Made by a program: the position numbers and the translations under genes
In this document: piece after piece, positions 1 to 7,841 of the stretch
Numbering within the stretch: position 1 is the stretch's first letter
How the letters are laid out: the number at the start of each line of letters is the position of its first letter
The notes under the pieces: model-generated
Database searches by the model: none
Told to the model about the DNA's origin: nothing
The model's input: the letters and a program-made list of their open reading frames with translations, nothing else
NCBI GenBank assembly: GCA_965279565.1
Contig: OZ257249.1
Location: 1-64,000 of the forward strand
Direction: 5' to 3'
Source of the DNA: Tagaea sp965279565
Lineage (GTDB): Bacteria > Pseudomonadota > Alphaproteobacteria > CACIAM-22H2
DNA: 64,000 nucleotides

Positions 1-349
1 CGCACACGGCTGCGCCTCGCGCCGGTTCCTCGGCGACACGCTCAAGGATCAGTTCCAGCCCATCGGCGCCCCGGCAGCGGGTACGCAGCAGCGGAAAGAG
101 GCCTTCGTCCTCATCCTTCACGTGGTGAGCCAGATCTGAGCGAATGAAATCGATGGCGAGTTGTGCCGTGGCGGCACGAACACCGACCCTGGGTTCGAAC
201 CCGATCCGTTCCAGCAGCGAAAGAACGGCGCGCATTCGATAGTGTTCTGTCTCGAGATAGTCGAGCGGTTCGGCCAGAAGGCGCGGATCCGCAGCCCCGA
301 TAGTAAGAGCGTTACCAGCTGCACCGCCTCTCGTGCTTGCGCCCGCCAT
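1..349 (-). CDS. Hemerythrin-like (HHE) domain protein, C-terminus cut by window edge
   Basis: Reading the minus strand from the ATG at 349 gives 116 residues that run off the left edge. The fragment has the hemerythrin HHE pattern: His36 in a LETEHYRMR helix, then His75-His76 and Glu80 in an AHHVKDEDEGLFPLL helix. These residues normally bind a di-iron (or iron-oxo) centre. Family members sense or bind oxygen or nitric oxide, or help repair iron-sulfur clusters, so its place behind a nitrate reductase operon fits protection against nitrosative stress; that role is inferred. The start is 17 bases past the stop of the PpiC gene, so it is probably the last visible gene of the nar transcript. 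A GGAA sequence lies just upstream of the ATG. The domain call is fairly safe; substrate and function are not known. Confidence 0.72.
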   Translation of the reverse strand, partial: MAGASTRGGAAGNALTIGAADPRLLAEPLDYLETEHYRMRAVLSLLERIGFEPRVGVRAATAQLAIDFIRSDLAHHVKDEDEGLFPLLRTRCRGADGLELILERVAEEPARGAAVC

Positions 350-365
350 GTCGATTTCCACAATT

Positions 366-1145
366 TCAATGTTCTGTCACTTCCAGCCCTTCGACACGAT
401 AGCGACGCGCAAGACCTTCGATATACGTCCGAAGTGCCTTGAGATAGGACCGCTCCTCGAGCTGGCGGGCGATCTGGTCGCGGACGGCCGCATAGGGTAG
501 CGGTCGGCCGTCGGCTCGTCGCAGCAAGCGGACGATGTGGTAGCCGTAGCGTGTCGGGACTGGCGCGGCGCAGGTTTCCCCCTCCTCGAGACTGAATAGA
601 TATGTCTCGAACTCCGGAACCGTCGTTCCCCGGACGATCTGCCCGAGCCAACCGCCCTGAATGGCCGATGGGCAGGCTGAATGCGCCTTGGCGAGGGCCT
701 CGAACCGATCCGGCGATTGCTCGATCTCGGCAAGCGCCGCTTTTGCCGCCACGAGTGCGGCCGATCGCCCCTCCGGGTCATCGGGTGCGGCAGCAAACAG
801 GATATGCTGAGCTTCGAGCAGGTCTGGACTGCGCAGTTCACCGCCCTTCGCCTCAAACCAGACCTTGCATGCCGCTTCGTCGGCCGGCGGGACATAGACT
901 TCCTGTTCAAGGACGTCCTCGATCGCCTGCACGATCACAGGCTCTGCCGTCGACTCGGAGGCGAGGAGACCCAACTCAACCGCACGTCGACACAGGATTT
1001 CCCGTACGGCGACCGCACGGGCGGCTGCAAGGCGCGATTCGTTGAGCGACTTCGCCGGCCGATACTGCATCTCGGCGGCGACGGCCGCGTCGGGCAACGC
1101 ATGCCCATCGATCCGGATCGGATCGAGGCGGGGCTGGTCAGACAT
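366..1145 (-). CDS. PpiC-type peptidyl-prolyl cis-trans isomerase of the nar operon
   Basis: The 259-residue protein has a parvulin rotamase domain at about residues 105-210, with the usual QHILF strand, a GGWLG turn and a YGYHIVRL strand near its end. No signal peptide is visible, so it should act in the cytoplasm, unlike SurA or PpiD. The start chosen is the ATG at 1145, which overlaps the end of narI by 8 bases; an upstream in-frame start would run deep into narI. A parvulin gene directly after narI is also known in Pseudomonas aeruginosa and other denitrifiers, where it is thought to help fold or assemble the nitrate reductase. It resembles NifM-type isomerases. Client protein is inferred from context only. 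Confidence 0.85.
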   Translation of the reverse strand: MSDQPRLDPIRIDGHALPDAAVAAEMQYRPAKSLNESRLAAARAVAVREILCRRAVELGLLASESTAEPVIVQAIEDVLEQEVYVPPADEAACKVWFEAKGGELRSPDLLEAQHILFAAAPDDPEGRSAALVAAKAALAEIEQSPDRFEALAKAHSACPSAIQGGWLGQIVRGTTVPEFETYLFSLEEGETCAAPVPTRYGYHIVRLLRRADGRPLPYAAVRDQIARQLEERSYLKALRTYIEGLARRYRVEGLEVTEH

Positions 1146-1833
1146 GGCGGGCACCTCCACGACGGCGGACGACCTGATAGCTGCGAAACACGTAGCCAAC
1201 CGGCGCGCTCCAGATATGGACCAGACGCGAGAACGGAAACACGAGGAAGAGCGTCATTCCGAGAACGAGATGCAGTCGGTAGGGCCATGCCACGCCGGCC
1301 AGGATATCCGCATCGCCGCCGCGGAACGTGACTACATGCTGCACCCATTCGGAGAGAACCAGCATGACGGATCCATCCGGATGCTGGAGCGAATACGGGA
1401 TCGTCACGAGACCGAGCGTCAGTTGGATCCAGAGCAGGAACAGAACGACGATATCCATCGTCGAACTTGTCGCGCGGATCCGGCTGTCGGTCAGGCGCCG
1501 GTGCATCAGGATCGTCAGCCCGATCCAGCACACGACGCCGAAGACGCCGCCCGCAACGACGGCGATCATCTGCTTGAGTTCCACGCCGAGCCCGAGCGAC
1601 GTGTAGAGTTCGTGCGGCGTGAGCAAGCCGACGAAATGGCCCGCGAAGATCGCCAGTATCCCGATATGGAACAGGTTGGAGCCCCATCGTAGGCGGCGGC
1701 CGCGCAGCATCTGGCTGGAGCCGGAGCGCCACGAATACTGTTCGCGGTCAAATCGTATCAGGCTGCCGGCGAGAAAGACCGTAAAGCAGATATAGGGATA
1801 GATCTCGAACAGGAACTTCTCGATCACATGCAT
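1138..1833 (-). CDS. narI: Respiratory nitrate reductase gamma subunit (cytochrome b)
   Basis: The 231-residue membrane protein oxidises quinol and passes electrons through two b hemes to NarH. Five hydrophobic segments are visible. The four heme-ligand histidines sit at 56, 66, 188 and 206, almost the same positions as in the E. coli protein (56, 66, 187, 205), and the length is also typical. The start at 1833 was chosen because MHVIEKFLF matches the usual short periplasmic N-terminus; an extension upstream would be Arg/Cys-rich and unlike the family. It lies 14 bases after narJ and overlaps the PpiC gene by 8 bases, so translation is probably coupled. Confidence 0.96.
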   Translation of the reverse strand: MHVIEKFLFEIYPYICFTVFLAGSLIRFDREQYSWRSGSSQMLRGRRLRWGSNLFHIGILAIFAGHFVGLLTPHELYTSLGLGVELKQMIAVVAGGVFGVVCWIGLTILMHRRLTDSRIRATSSTMDIVVLFLLWIQLTLGLVTIPYSLQHPDGSVMLVLSEWVQHVVTFRGGDADILAGVAWPYRLHLVLGMTLFLVFPFSRLVHIWSAPVGYVFRSYQVVRRRGGARHV

Positions 1834-1847
1834 GACACTTCCTCCCC

Positions 1848-2525
1848 TCAACCGGCATTCATTCGCGCAACCCAGTCGGCAGCCTTGCCGCAGGCGGCAC
1901 CGGATGCACCGCCGGACCCGGCATCGCCCGGTCCGAAGCGGACTTCGGCTTCGGACCAATCCCGGTCGATCTCCTCCAGCGTGGGATCCCGTTCGGGAAT
2001 GCCGTCGTCGGCGGGAACCGAACTTTCGCCCGCCAGTTCGCGCACGGCCGCAAGAAGCCCGGCATAGGGGCTGCCGCGCTTGGCAAGCCGCAGCTGTATG
2101 GGGGTCAGCAGCGGAGCGACTTCGCGCAGCATCGCGCGCGCATCAACGACCGGTATCTGCGCAAGGAACTCGAGGACCACCGGCAGATAGTCCGGCAACT
2201 GGGACGCCGTAACCTCGAAGCCGTTCTTGCGGTAGTGGGCGAGCAAGTCGACCATGGCCGGGCCACGCTCGCGCGAATCGCCGTGGACATGCTCGAACAG
2301 GTGCAGCGAAAGCGAACGAACCCGATCGAACAGTTCGACCCAGCGCTCTTGGATCGTCAGCAGGTCGTGCGCGCCCAGCATCTCGGCCGCCGCTTCGACC
2401 CGGGCCAGGGCCAAAGGCCCGAGCAGGGCCTCCGCGCGGACGGCATTCCGGATCTCTGGCAATGCGCCCTGCATATCGGCACTTGGGTAGTCGAGCATCG
2501 CGCTCAGCGCCTTGAACGTCTTCAT
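1848..2525 (-). CDS. narJ: Nitrate reductase molybdenum cofactor assembly chaperone
   Basis: This 225-residue cytoplasmic protein belongs to the NarJ/TorD chaperone family. It binds apo-NarG and holds it until the molybdopterin cofactor is inserted and the complex joins NarI. Family features seen are the N-terminal KTFKALSAMLDYPS segment, the central SLHLFEHVHGDSRERG motif and the helix LPDYLPVVLEFLAQ. The C-terminus is Gly/Ala-rich and poorly conserved, as usual. The ATG at 2525 is two bases after the narH stop; a TTG two codons earlier is possible but less likely. It is not part of the final enzyme. Confidence 0.95.
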   Translation of the reverse strand: MKTFKALSAMLDYPSADMQGALPEIRNAVRAEALLGPLALARVEAAAEMLGAHDLLTIQERWVELFDRVRSLSLHLFEHVHGDSRERGPAMVDLLAHYRKNGFEVTASQLPDYLPVVLEFLAQIPVVDARAMLREVAPLLTPIQLRLAKRGSPYAGLLAAVRELAGESSVPADDGIPERDPTLEEIDRDWSEAEVRFGPGDAGSGGASGAACGKAADWVARMNAG

Positions 2526-2527
2526 CG

Positions 2528-4051
2528 TCAAACCTCCACCTTGCCGGGCGCGCCGACCCGTTTGCGTGGACCGAACAGGGACGCTTCGTTAGGGCCATCC
2601 GAGCAGCCATTGCCGAACGTGAAGCCGCACGAGTTCTTGAGGTCGTAGGCATTCTCGGCGTACTCGCGGTGCGTCGTCGGGATGACGAAGCGGTCTTCGT
2701 AGTTGGCGATCGCCAGCGTGCTGTACATGTCCTCGACCTTTGCCTTGTCGAGTCCGACCCGCGCTAGCACTTCGAGGTCTTCGCGCGATTCGACATGGCG
2801 CGCACGCATGAAGGCGCGCATGGCAAGCATTCGTTCCAGGGCGAGTGCGACGGGCGCCTCATCGCCGGCGGTCAGGAGATTGGCGAGATAGCGGAGCGGG
2901 ATGCGCAACGAGCGCACGTCCGGGATACCGCCATCTTGTTCGATCTTGCCAGCATCCGCGGCGGCTTGGATCGGAGATAACGGCGGCACATACCAGACCA
3001 TCGGCAGCGTGCGGTATTCCGGATGCAGCGGAAAGGCGATCTTCCAGTCGATCGCCATCCGGTAGACGGGAGAATTCCGGGCTGATTCCATCCAGGCCTC
3101 CGGAATCCCCTCCGCACGTGCCGCTTCGATGACCTTCGGATCGTCGGGATCGAGAAAGACGGAGAGCTGGGCGGGATAGAGGCCTTTCTCGTCTTCCACG
3201 CTCGCTGCGGCCTCGATCTTGTCGGCATCGTAGAGCATGACGCCGAGATATCGGATACGACCGACGCAGGTTTCCGAACAGACGGTCGGCTCGCCGACTT
3301 CCAGGCGCGGATAGCAGAGAATGCATTTCTCGGCCTTTCCGCTCTGCCAATTGTAATAGATCTTCTTGTAGGGACACGCGGACACGCACATGCGCCAGCC
3401 GCGACACTTGTCTTGGTCGACGAGGACGATGCCGTCTTCCTCGCGCTTGTAGATCGAACCAGACGGGCAGGCCGCCACGCAGGCAGGGTTGAGGCAGTGC
3501 TCGCACAGGCGCGGCAGGTAGAACATGAACGTGTTTTCGAACTGCCCGTGGATCTCCTTCTGGATGCCTTCGAAGTTGCGGTCCTTCGAGCGCTTGGCGA
3601 ACTCGGTACCGAGGATTTCCTCCCAGTTCGGGCCCCACTCGATCTTCTCCATCCGACGGCCGTCGAGCAGCGAGCGCGGACGGGCAGTCGGGAAGTTCTC
3701 CATCGCAGGCGCGTTCTGAAGATGCTCGTAGTCGAACGTGAAGGGTTCGTAATAGTCGTCGATCTCCGGCAGATGCGGATTGGCGAAGAGTTGCGCAAGA
3801 ATGCGCCACTTGCCACCGAGCTTGGGCCGGATGCGGCCGTTGGCCTGCCTGACCCATCCCCCCTTCCACTTGTCCTGGTTCTCCCAATCCTTCGGATAGC
3901 CGATGCCGGGCTTGGTCTCGACATTGTTGAACCAGGCGTACTCGACCCCTTCGCGGGACGTCCAGACGTTCTTGCAGGTGACGGAGCACGTGTGGCATCC
4001 GATGCACTTGTCGAGGTTCAGGACCATCGCGATCTGCGCGCGGACTTTCAT
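2528..4051 (-). CDS. narH: Respiratory nitrate reductase beta subunit (iron-sulfur)
   Basis: The 507-residue electron-transfer subunit carries four iron-sulfur clusters between NarI and NarG. The Cys groups are visible: CIGCHTC near residue 16, CEHCLNPACVAACP, CRGWRMCVSACP and CILCYPR...CSETCVGR. In the third group a Trp stands where a fourth Cys would be, the known mark of the [3Fe-4S] cluster of NarH. The start MKVRAQIAM at 4051 has a good AGAGGA ribosome site seven bases upstream; the sequence before it is not NarH-like. The gap to narG is 28 bases and to narJ only two, as in a classical narGHJI operon. Confidence 0.97.
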   Translation of the reverse strand: MKVRAQIAMVLNLDKCIGCHTCSVTCKNVWTSREGVEYAWFNNVETKPGIGYPKDWENQDKWKGGWVRQANGRIRPKLGGKWRILAQLFANPHLPEIDDYYEPFTFDYEHLQNAPAMENFPTARPRSLLDGRRMEKIEWGPNWEEILGTEFAKRSKDRNFEGIQKEIHGQFENTFMFYLPRLCEHCLNPACVAACPSGSIYKREEDGIVLVDQDKCRGWRMCVSACPYKKIYYNWQSGKAEKCILCYPRLEVGEPTVCSETCVGRIRYLGVMLYDADKIEAAASVEDEKGLYPAQLSVFLDPDDPKVIEAARAEGIPEAWMESARNSPVYRMAIDWKIAFPLHPEYRTLPMVWYVPPLSPIQAAADAGKIEQDGGIPDVRSLRIPLRYLANLLTAGDEAPVALALERMLAMRAFMRARHVESREDLEVLARVGLDKAKVEDMYSTLAIANYEDRFVIPTTHREYAENAYDLKNSCGFTFGNGCSDGPNEASLFGPRKRVGAPGKVEV

Positions 4052-4079
4052 GTTCGTGTCCTCTTCGTTCGGGGGGTGG

Positions 4080-7000
4080 TCACTCTGCTGCCGCCGGCTT
4101 GTCCAGCCAGTCGACGTTCGCCATCTTCCGCACGACGACGAATTCGTCGCGGTTGGTGCCGATCGTGCCGTGATAGTTGAAGCCGTAGGCCTGCTGGGCG
4201 TAGCCACCGATCATGTGCGTGGGTTTGATGCAGGTGCGCGTCACGGAATTGTGGATTCCGCCGCGCGCGTGCGTCAGCTCCGACCCCGGCACGTTCACGA
4301 TCTTCTCCTGCGCGTGATACATCATCACCATTCCAGCGGCGACGCGCTGGGATACGACGGCCCGCGCGACAAGCGCGCCGTTCGTGTTGAACACCTCGAT
4401 CCAGTCGTTGTCCTCCACGCCGATCGACTTGGCGTCGGTCTCGGAAATCCAGACGCAAGGGCCGCCGCGCGACAACGTCAGCATCAGCAAGTTGTCGGTA
4501 TAGGTCGAATGGATGCCCCATTTCTGGTGCGGCGTGATGAAGTTGAGGGCGATTTCGCGGTTGCCGTTCGATCGTTTGGCGAGAAGCGGCTCGATCGTCT
4601 TGGTATCGATCGGCGGCTTGTAGACGCACAGCGCCTCGCCGAAGGCCCGCATCCACGGATGATCCTGATAGAGCTGCTGGCGCCCCGTCAGGGTACGCCA
4701 AGGGATCAACTCATGGACGTTCGTCCAGCCCGCGTTGTAGGTGATGTGTTCGCTCTCGATGCCCGACCAGATTGGCGAGGAGATGATCTTGCGCGGCTGG
4801 GCCTGGACATCCCGGAAACGGATCTTCTCGTCTTCGCGCGCCTTGGCAAGATGGGTGTGATCCCGCCCGGTAAACGTCCCGAGCGATTCCCACGCCTTGA
4901 CGGCAACATGGCCGTTGGTCTCGGGCGCCAGCGACAGCAGCATCTCCGCAGCATCAATGTCGGTCTCGATCCGCGCGAGCCCCTTCGACACCCCCTCTTC
5001 GGTGACAATCCCGTTGAGGGACTTCAGATACTCGACCTCGGTTTCCGTCTTCCACGCCATGCCCTTGCCGCCGTTGCCGAGCTTGTCCATCAGCGGGCCG
5101 ATCGACGTGAACTTCCTGTAGGTGTTCGGATAGTCGCGCTCGACGACGATCACGGCAGGCATCGTCTTGCCGGGGATCGGCTCGACCTCGCCTTTCTTCC
5201 ATTCCTTTGGCTCGAACGCCTGGCCAAGCTCGGCCGGGGCGTCGTGCAGCAACGGAAGAAGCACGACGTCCTTCTCGACACCAAGATGGCCGACGGCGAG
5301 TTCGGAAAAGCGCTTGGCAAATCCCTTGAAGATGTCCCAGTCGCTTCGCGACTCCCACGCGGGGTCGACCGCCGCGGACAGCGGGTGGATGAAGGGGTGC
5401 ATGTCGGACGTGTTGAGATCGTGCTTCTCGTACCAGGTCGCCGTCGGCAGCACGATGTCGGAGTACATGCAGGTCGTCGACATGCGGAAGTCGAGCGTGA
5501 CGAGCAGATCGAGCTTTCCTTCCGGCGCCTTGTCGTGCCAGGCGACGTCCTGCGGCTTGGTTTCGCCTTCTTCACCGAGATCCTTGCCGAGAACACCGTG
5601 CTGCGTACCGAGCAGATGCTTGAGGAAGTACTCGTGCCCCTTTCCGCTGGAACCCAGGATGTTCGAGCGCCACACGAACATGTTCCGCGGCCAGTTCGCC
5701 GGATCGTCCGGGTCCTCGCACGACATCGCAAGGCTACCCTTCTTGAGGGCGCCTACGACGTGAGCCGGAACTTCCGATCCGGCGGCCGCAGCGTCCTTGG
5801 CGACTTCGAGCGGATTGCGCCTGAGTTGGGGTGCCGACGGCAGCCAACCCATGCGTTCAGCGCGCACATTGAAGTCGATCAGCGAGCCTTCGTAGCCTTT
5901 GGGCGCCAGAGGCGAGAGGATCTCGTCAAGCCGTAGCTTCTCGTAGCGCCACTGGTCGGTGTGCGCGTAGAAGAACGACGTCGAGTTCATGTGGCGCGGC
6001 GGTCGATGCCAGTCCAGCGCGAACGCCAGCGGCGTCCAGCCCGATTGCGGGCGCAGCTTCTCCTGCCCGACATAGTGCGACCAGCCTCCACCGGGTTGCC
6101 CGACGCACCCGCACATCACCAGCATGTTGATGAGCGCGCGGTAGTTCATGTCGGCGTGATACCAGTGGTTCATTGCCGCACCGACGATGACCATCGAGCG
6201 GCCCTTCGTCTTTTCGGCATTGTCGGCGAAGCCGCGCGCGACTGCGACGATCCGGTCGCGCGGCACGCCGCAGATTTTCTCTGCCCAAGCCGGCGTATAG
6301 GGATGATCGTCGTCGTAGCTCTTCGCTGCATCACCGCCAAGACCGCGATCGATGCCGTAATTCGCCATGAAGAGATCGTAGACGGTCGCGACCAGCACCT
6401 GGCCGTCTTTCAGGTGCAGTTTGCGCGCCGGCACATTGCGCACGATCGTGCGCGCGTGCGCAGAACCCTTGAAGTGTGCCGAGCGGGGCGCATCTTCGGC
6501 CGCGAAGAACGGGAACGAGACGCTTGCGACTGAATCACGCGAACCGATCAGACTGAGCGCAGGCGATGTCTCCTTGCCGGTCGCGGCGTTGCGGCCTTCG
6601 AGGTTCCACTTGCCCTTCTCGCCCCAGCGGAACCCGATCGTTCCTGTCGGCGCATAAGGCGCACCCGTCGCCTCGTCAAAGGCTACGGGCTTCCAGTCCG
6701 GGTTGTTCGTTTCGCCAAGACCGTCGGCGAAGTCGGACGAACGCACGAAGCGGTCGGCGACCAGTTTCCCGTCCTGCTCGACCAGCCGGACAAGCATCGG
6801 CATGTCGGAATAGCGGCGAATGTAATCCTCGAAATACGGGACTTTCCGGTCGAGATGGAACTCCTTCAGGATGACGTGACCGAAGGCCATACCGAGCGCC
6901 GCATCGGTTCCCTGCTTGGGATGCAGCCAGATATCGGCGAATTTCGATGCTTCGCTGTAGTCCGGCGTGATGACGACGGCCTTGGCGCCCTTGTAGCGGG

Positions 7001-7811
7001 CCTCGGTGAAGAAGTGCGCGTCCGGTGTGCGCGTCTGGGGCACGTTCGAGCCCCACAGGATGAGATAGCCGGAATTGTACCAGTCGGCGCTTTCCGGGAC
7101 GTCGGTCTGCTCGCCCCATGTCTGCGGCGAGGCGGGCGGCAGGTCGCAGTACCAGTCATAGAAGCTCATGCACACGCCGCCGAGCAGCGAGAGATAGCGC
7201 GAGCCAGCTGCATACGAGACCATCGACATCGCTGGAATGGGCGAAAACCCGATGATGCGGTCGGGCCCGTGCTGCTTGATCGTATGGACGTTTGCCGCCG
7301 CGACGATCTCGTTCGCCTCAGCCCAGCTCGCACGGACGAAGCCACCCTTGCCACGGCTCTTGTGGATTGCGGAGCGCTTCGCCGGATCGTCGACGATCGA
7401 CTTCCAGGCGACAACCGGATCCTTGTGCAGGGCCTTGGCCTCGCGCCACATGCGGATCAGCCGGCCGCGGATCAGCGGATACTTCACGCGGTTTGCGCTG
7501 TAGAGATACCAGGAGTACGAAGCACCGCGCGCGCAGCCACGCGGTTCGTGATTCGGCATGTCGGGGCGCGTGCGTGGATAGTCCGTCTGCTGGGTCTCCC
7601 ACGTCACGATCCCGCCCTTGACGTAGATCTTCCACGAACACGATCCCGTGCAGTTCACGCCGTGGGTCGAGCGCACGATTTTGTCGTGCGCCCAACGGCT
7701 GCGATAGCCCTCTTCCCAGTCGCACTTCTCGTTGGTGACAGTGCCATGCCCGTCGGAGAAGCTCTCGACATTGCGGGCAAGGAAATTGAGGCGGTCAAGG
7801 AACTGGCTCAT
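4080..7811 (-). CDS. narG: Respiratory nitrate reductase alpha subunit (molybdoenzyme)
   Basis: The 1243-residue catalytic subunit reduces nitrate to nitrite on the cytoplasmic side of the membrane, using bis-MGD molybdenum and the FS0 iron-sulfur cluster. The N-terminal THGVNCTGSCSW segment has the His-x3-Cys-x3-Cys pattern of NarG, followed by the Cys of PRGCARGAS. The family tail, with a HMIGGYAQ segment and a GTNRDEFVVVRK end, is present and length is typical (about 1250). There is no Tat signal; NarG keeps a vestigial N-terminus. The ATG at 7811 has a GAGGA site seven bases upstream. It lies 30 bases after narK and is first of narGHJI. No frame break was seen. Confidence 0.98.
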   Translation of the reverse strand: MSQFLDRLNFLARNVESFSDGHGTVTNEKCDWEEGYRSRWAHDKIVRSTHGVNCTGSCSWKIYVKGGIVTWETQQTDYPRTRPDMPNHEPRGCARGASYSWYLYSANRVKYPLIRGRLIRMWREAKALHKDPVVAWKSIVDDPAKRSAIHKSRGKGGFVRASWAEANEIVAAANVHTIKQHGPDRIIGFSPIPAMSMVSYAAGSRYLSLLGGVCMSFYDWYCDLPPASPQTWGEQTDVPESADWYNSGYLILWGSNVPQTRTPDAHFFTEARYKGAKAVVITPDYSEASKFADIWLHPKQGTDAALGMAFGHVILKEFHLDRKVPYFEDYIRRYSDMPMLVRLVEQDGKLVADRFVRSSDFADGLGETNNPDWKPVAFDEATGAPYAPTGTIGFRWGEKGKWNLEGRNAATGKETSPALSLIGSRDSVASVSFPFFAAEDAPRSAHFKGSAHARTIVRNVPARKLHLKDGQVLVATVYDLFMANYGIDRGLGGDAAKSYDDDHPYTPAWAEKICGVPRDRIVAVARGFADNAEKTKGRSMVIVGAAMNHWYHADMNYRALINMLVMCGCVGQPGGGWSHYVGQEKLRPQSGWTPLAFALDWHRPPRHMNSTSFFYAHTDQWRYEKLRLDEILSPLAPKGYEGSLIDFNVRAERMGWLPSAPQLRRNPLEVAKDAAAAGSEVPAHVVGALKKGSLAMSCEDPDDPANWPRNMFVWRSNILGSSGKGHEYFLKHLLGTQHGVLGKDLGEEGETKPQDVAWHDKAPEGKLDLLVTLDFRMSTTCMYSDIVLPTATWYEKHDLNTSDMHPFIHPLSAAVDPAWESRSDWDIFKGFAKRFSELAVGHLGVEKDVVLLPLLHDAPAELGQAFEPKEWKKGEVEPIPGKTMPAVIVVERDYPNTYRKFTSIGPLMDKLGNGGKGMAWKTETEVEYLKSLNGIVTEEGVSKGLARIETDIDAAEMLLSLAPETNGHVAVKAWESLGTFTGRDHTHLAKAREDEKIRFRDVQAQPRKIISSPIWSGIESEHITYNAGWTNVHELIPWRTLTGRQQLYQDHPWMRAFGEALCVYKPPIDTKTIEPLLAKRSNGNREIALNFITPHQKWGIHSTYTDNLLMLTLSRGGPCVWISETDAKSIGVEDNDWIEVFNTNGALVARAVVSQRVAAGMVMMYHAQEKIVNVPGSELTHARGGIHNSVTRTCIKPTHMIGGYAQQAYGFNYHGTIGTNRDEFVVVRKMANVDWLDKPAAAE

Positions 7812-7841
7812 GGTCGTGTCCTCGGGCTCGATTGCGTTCGA

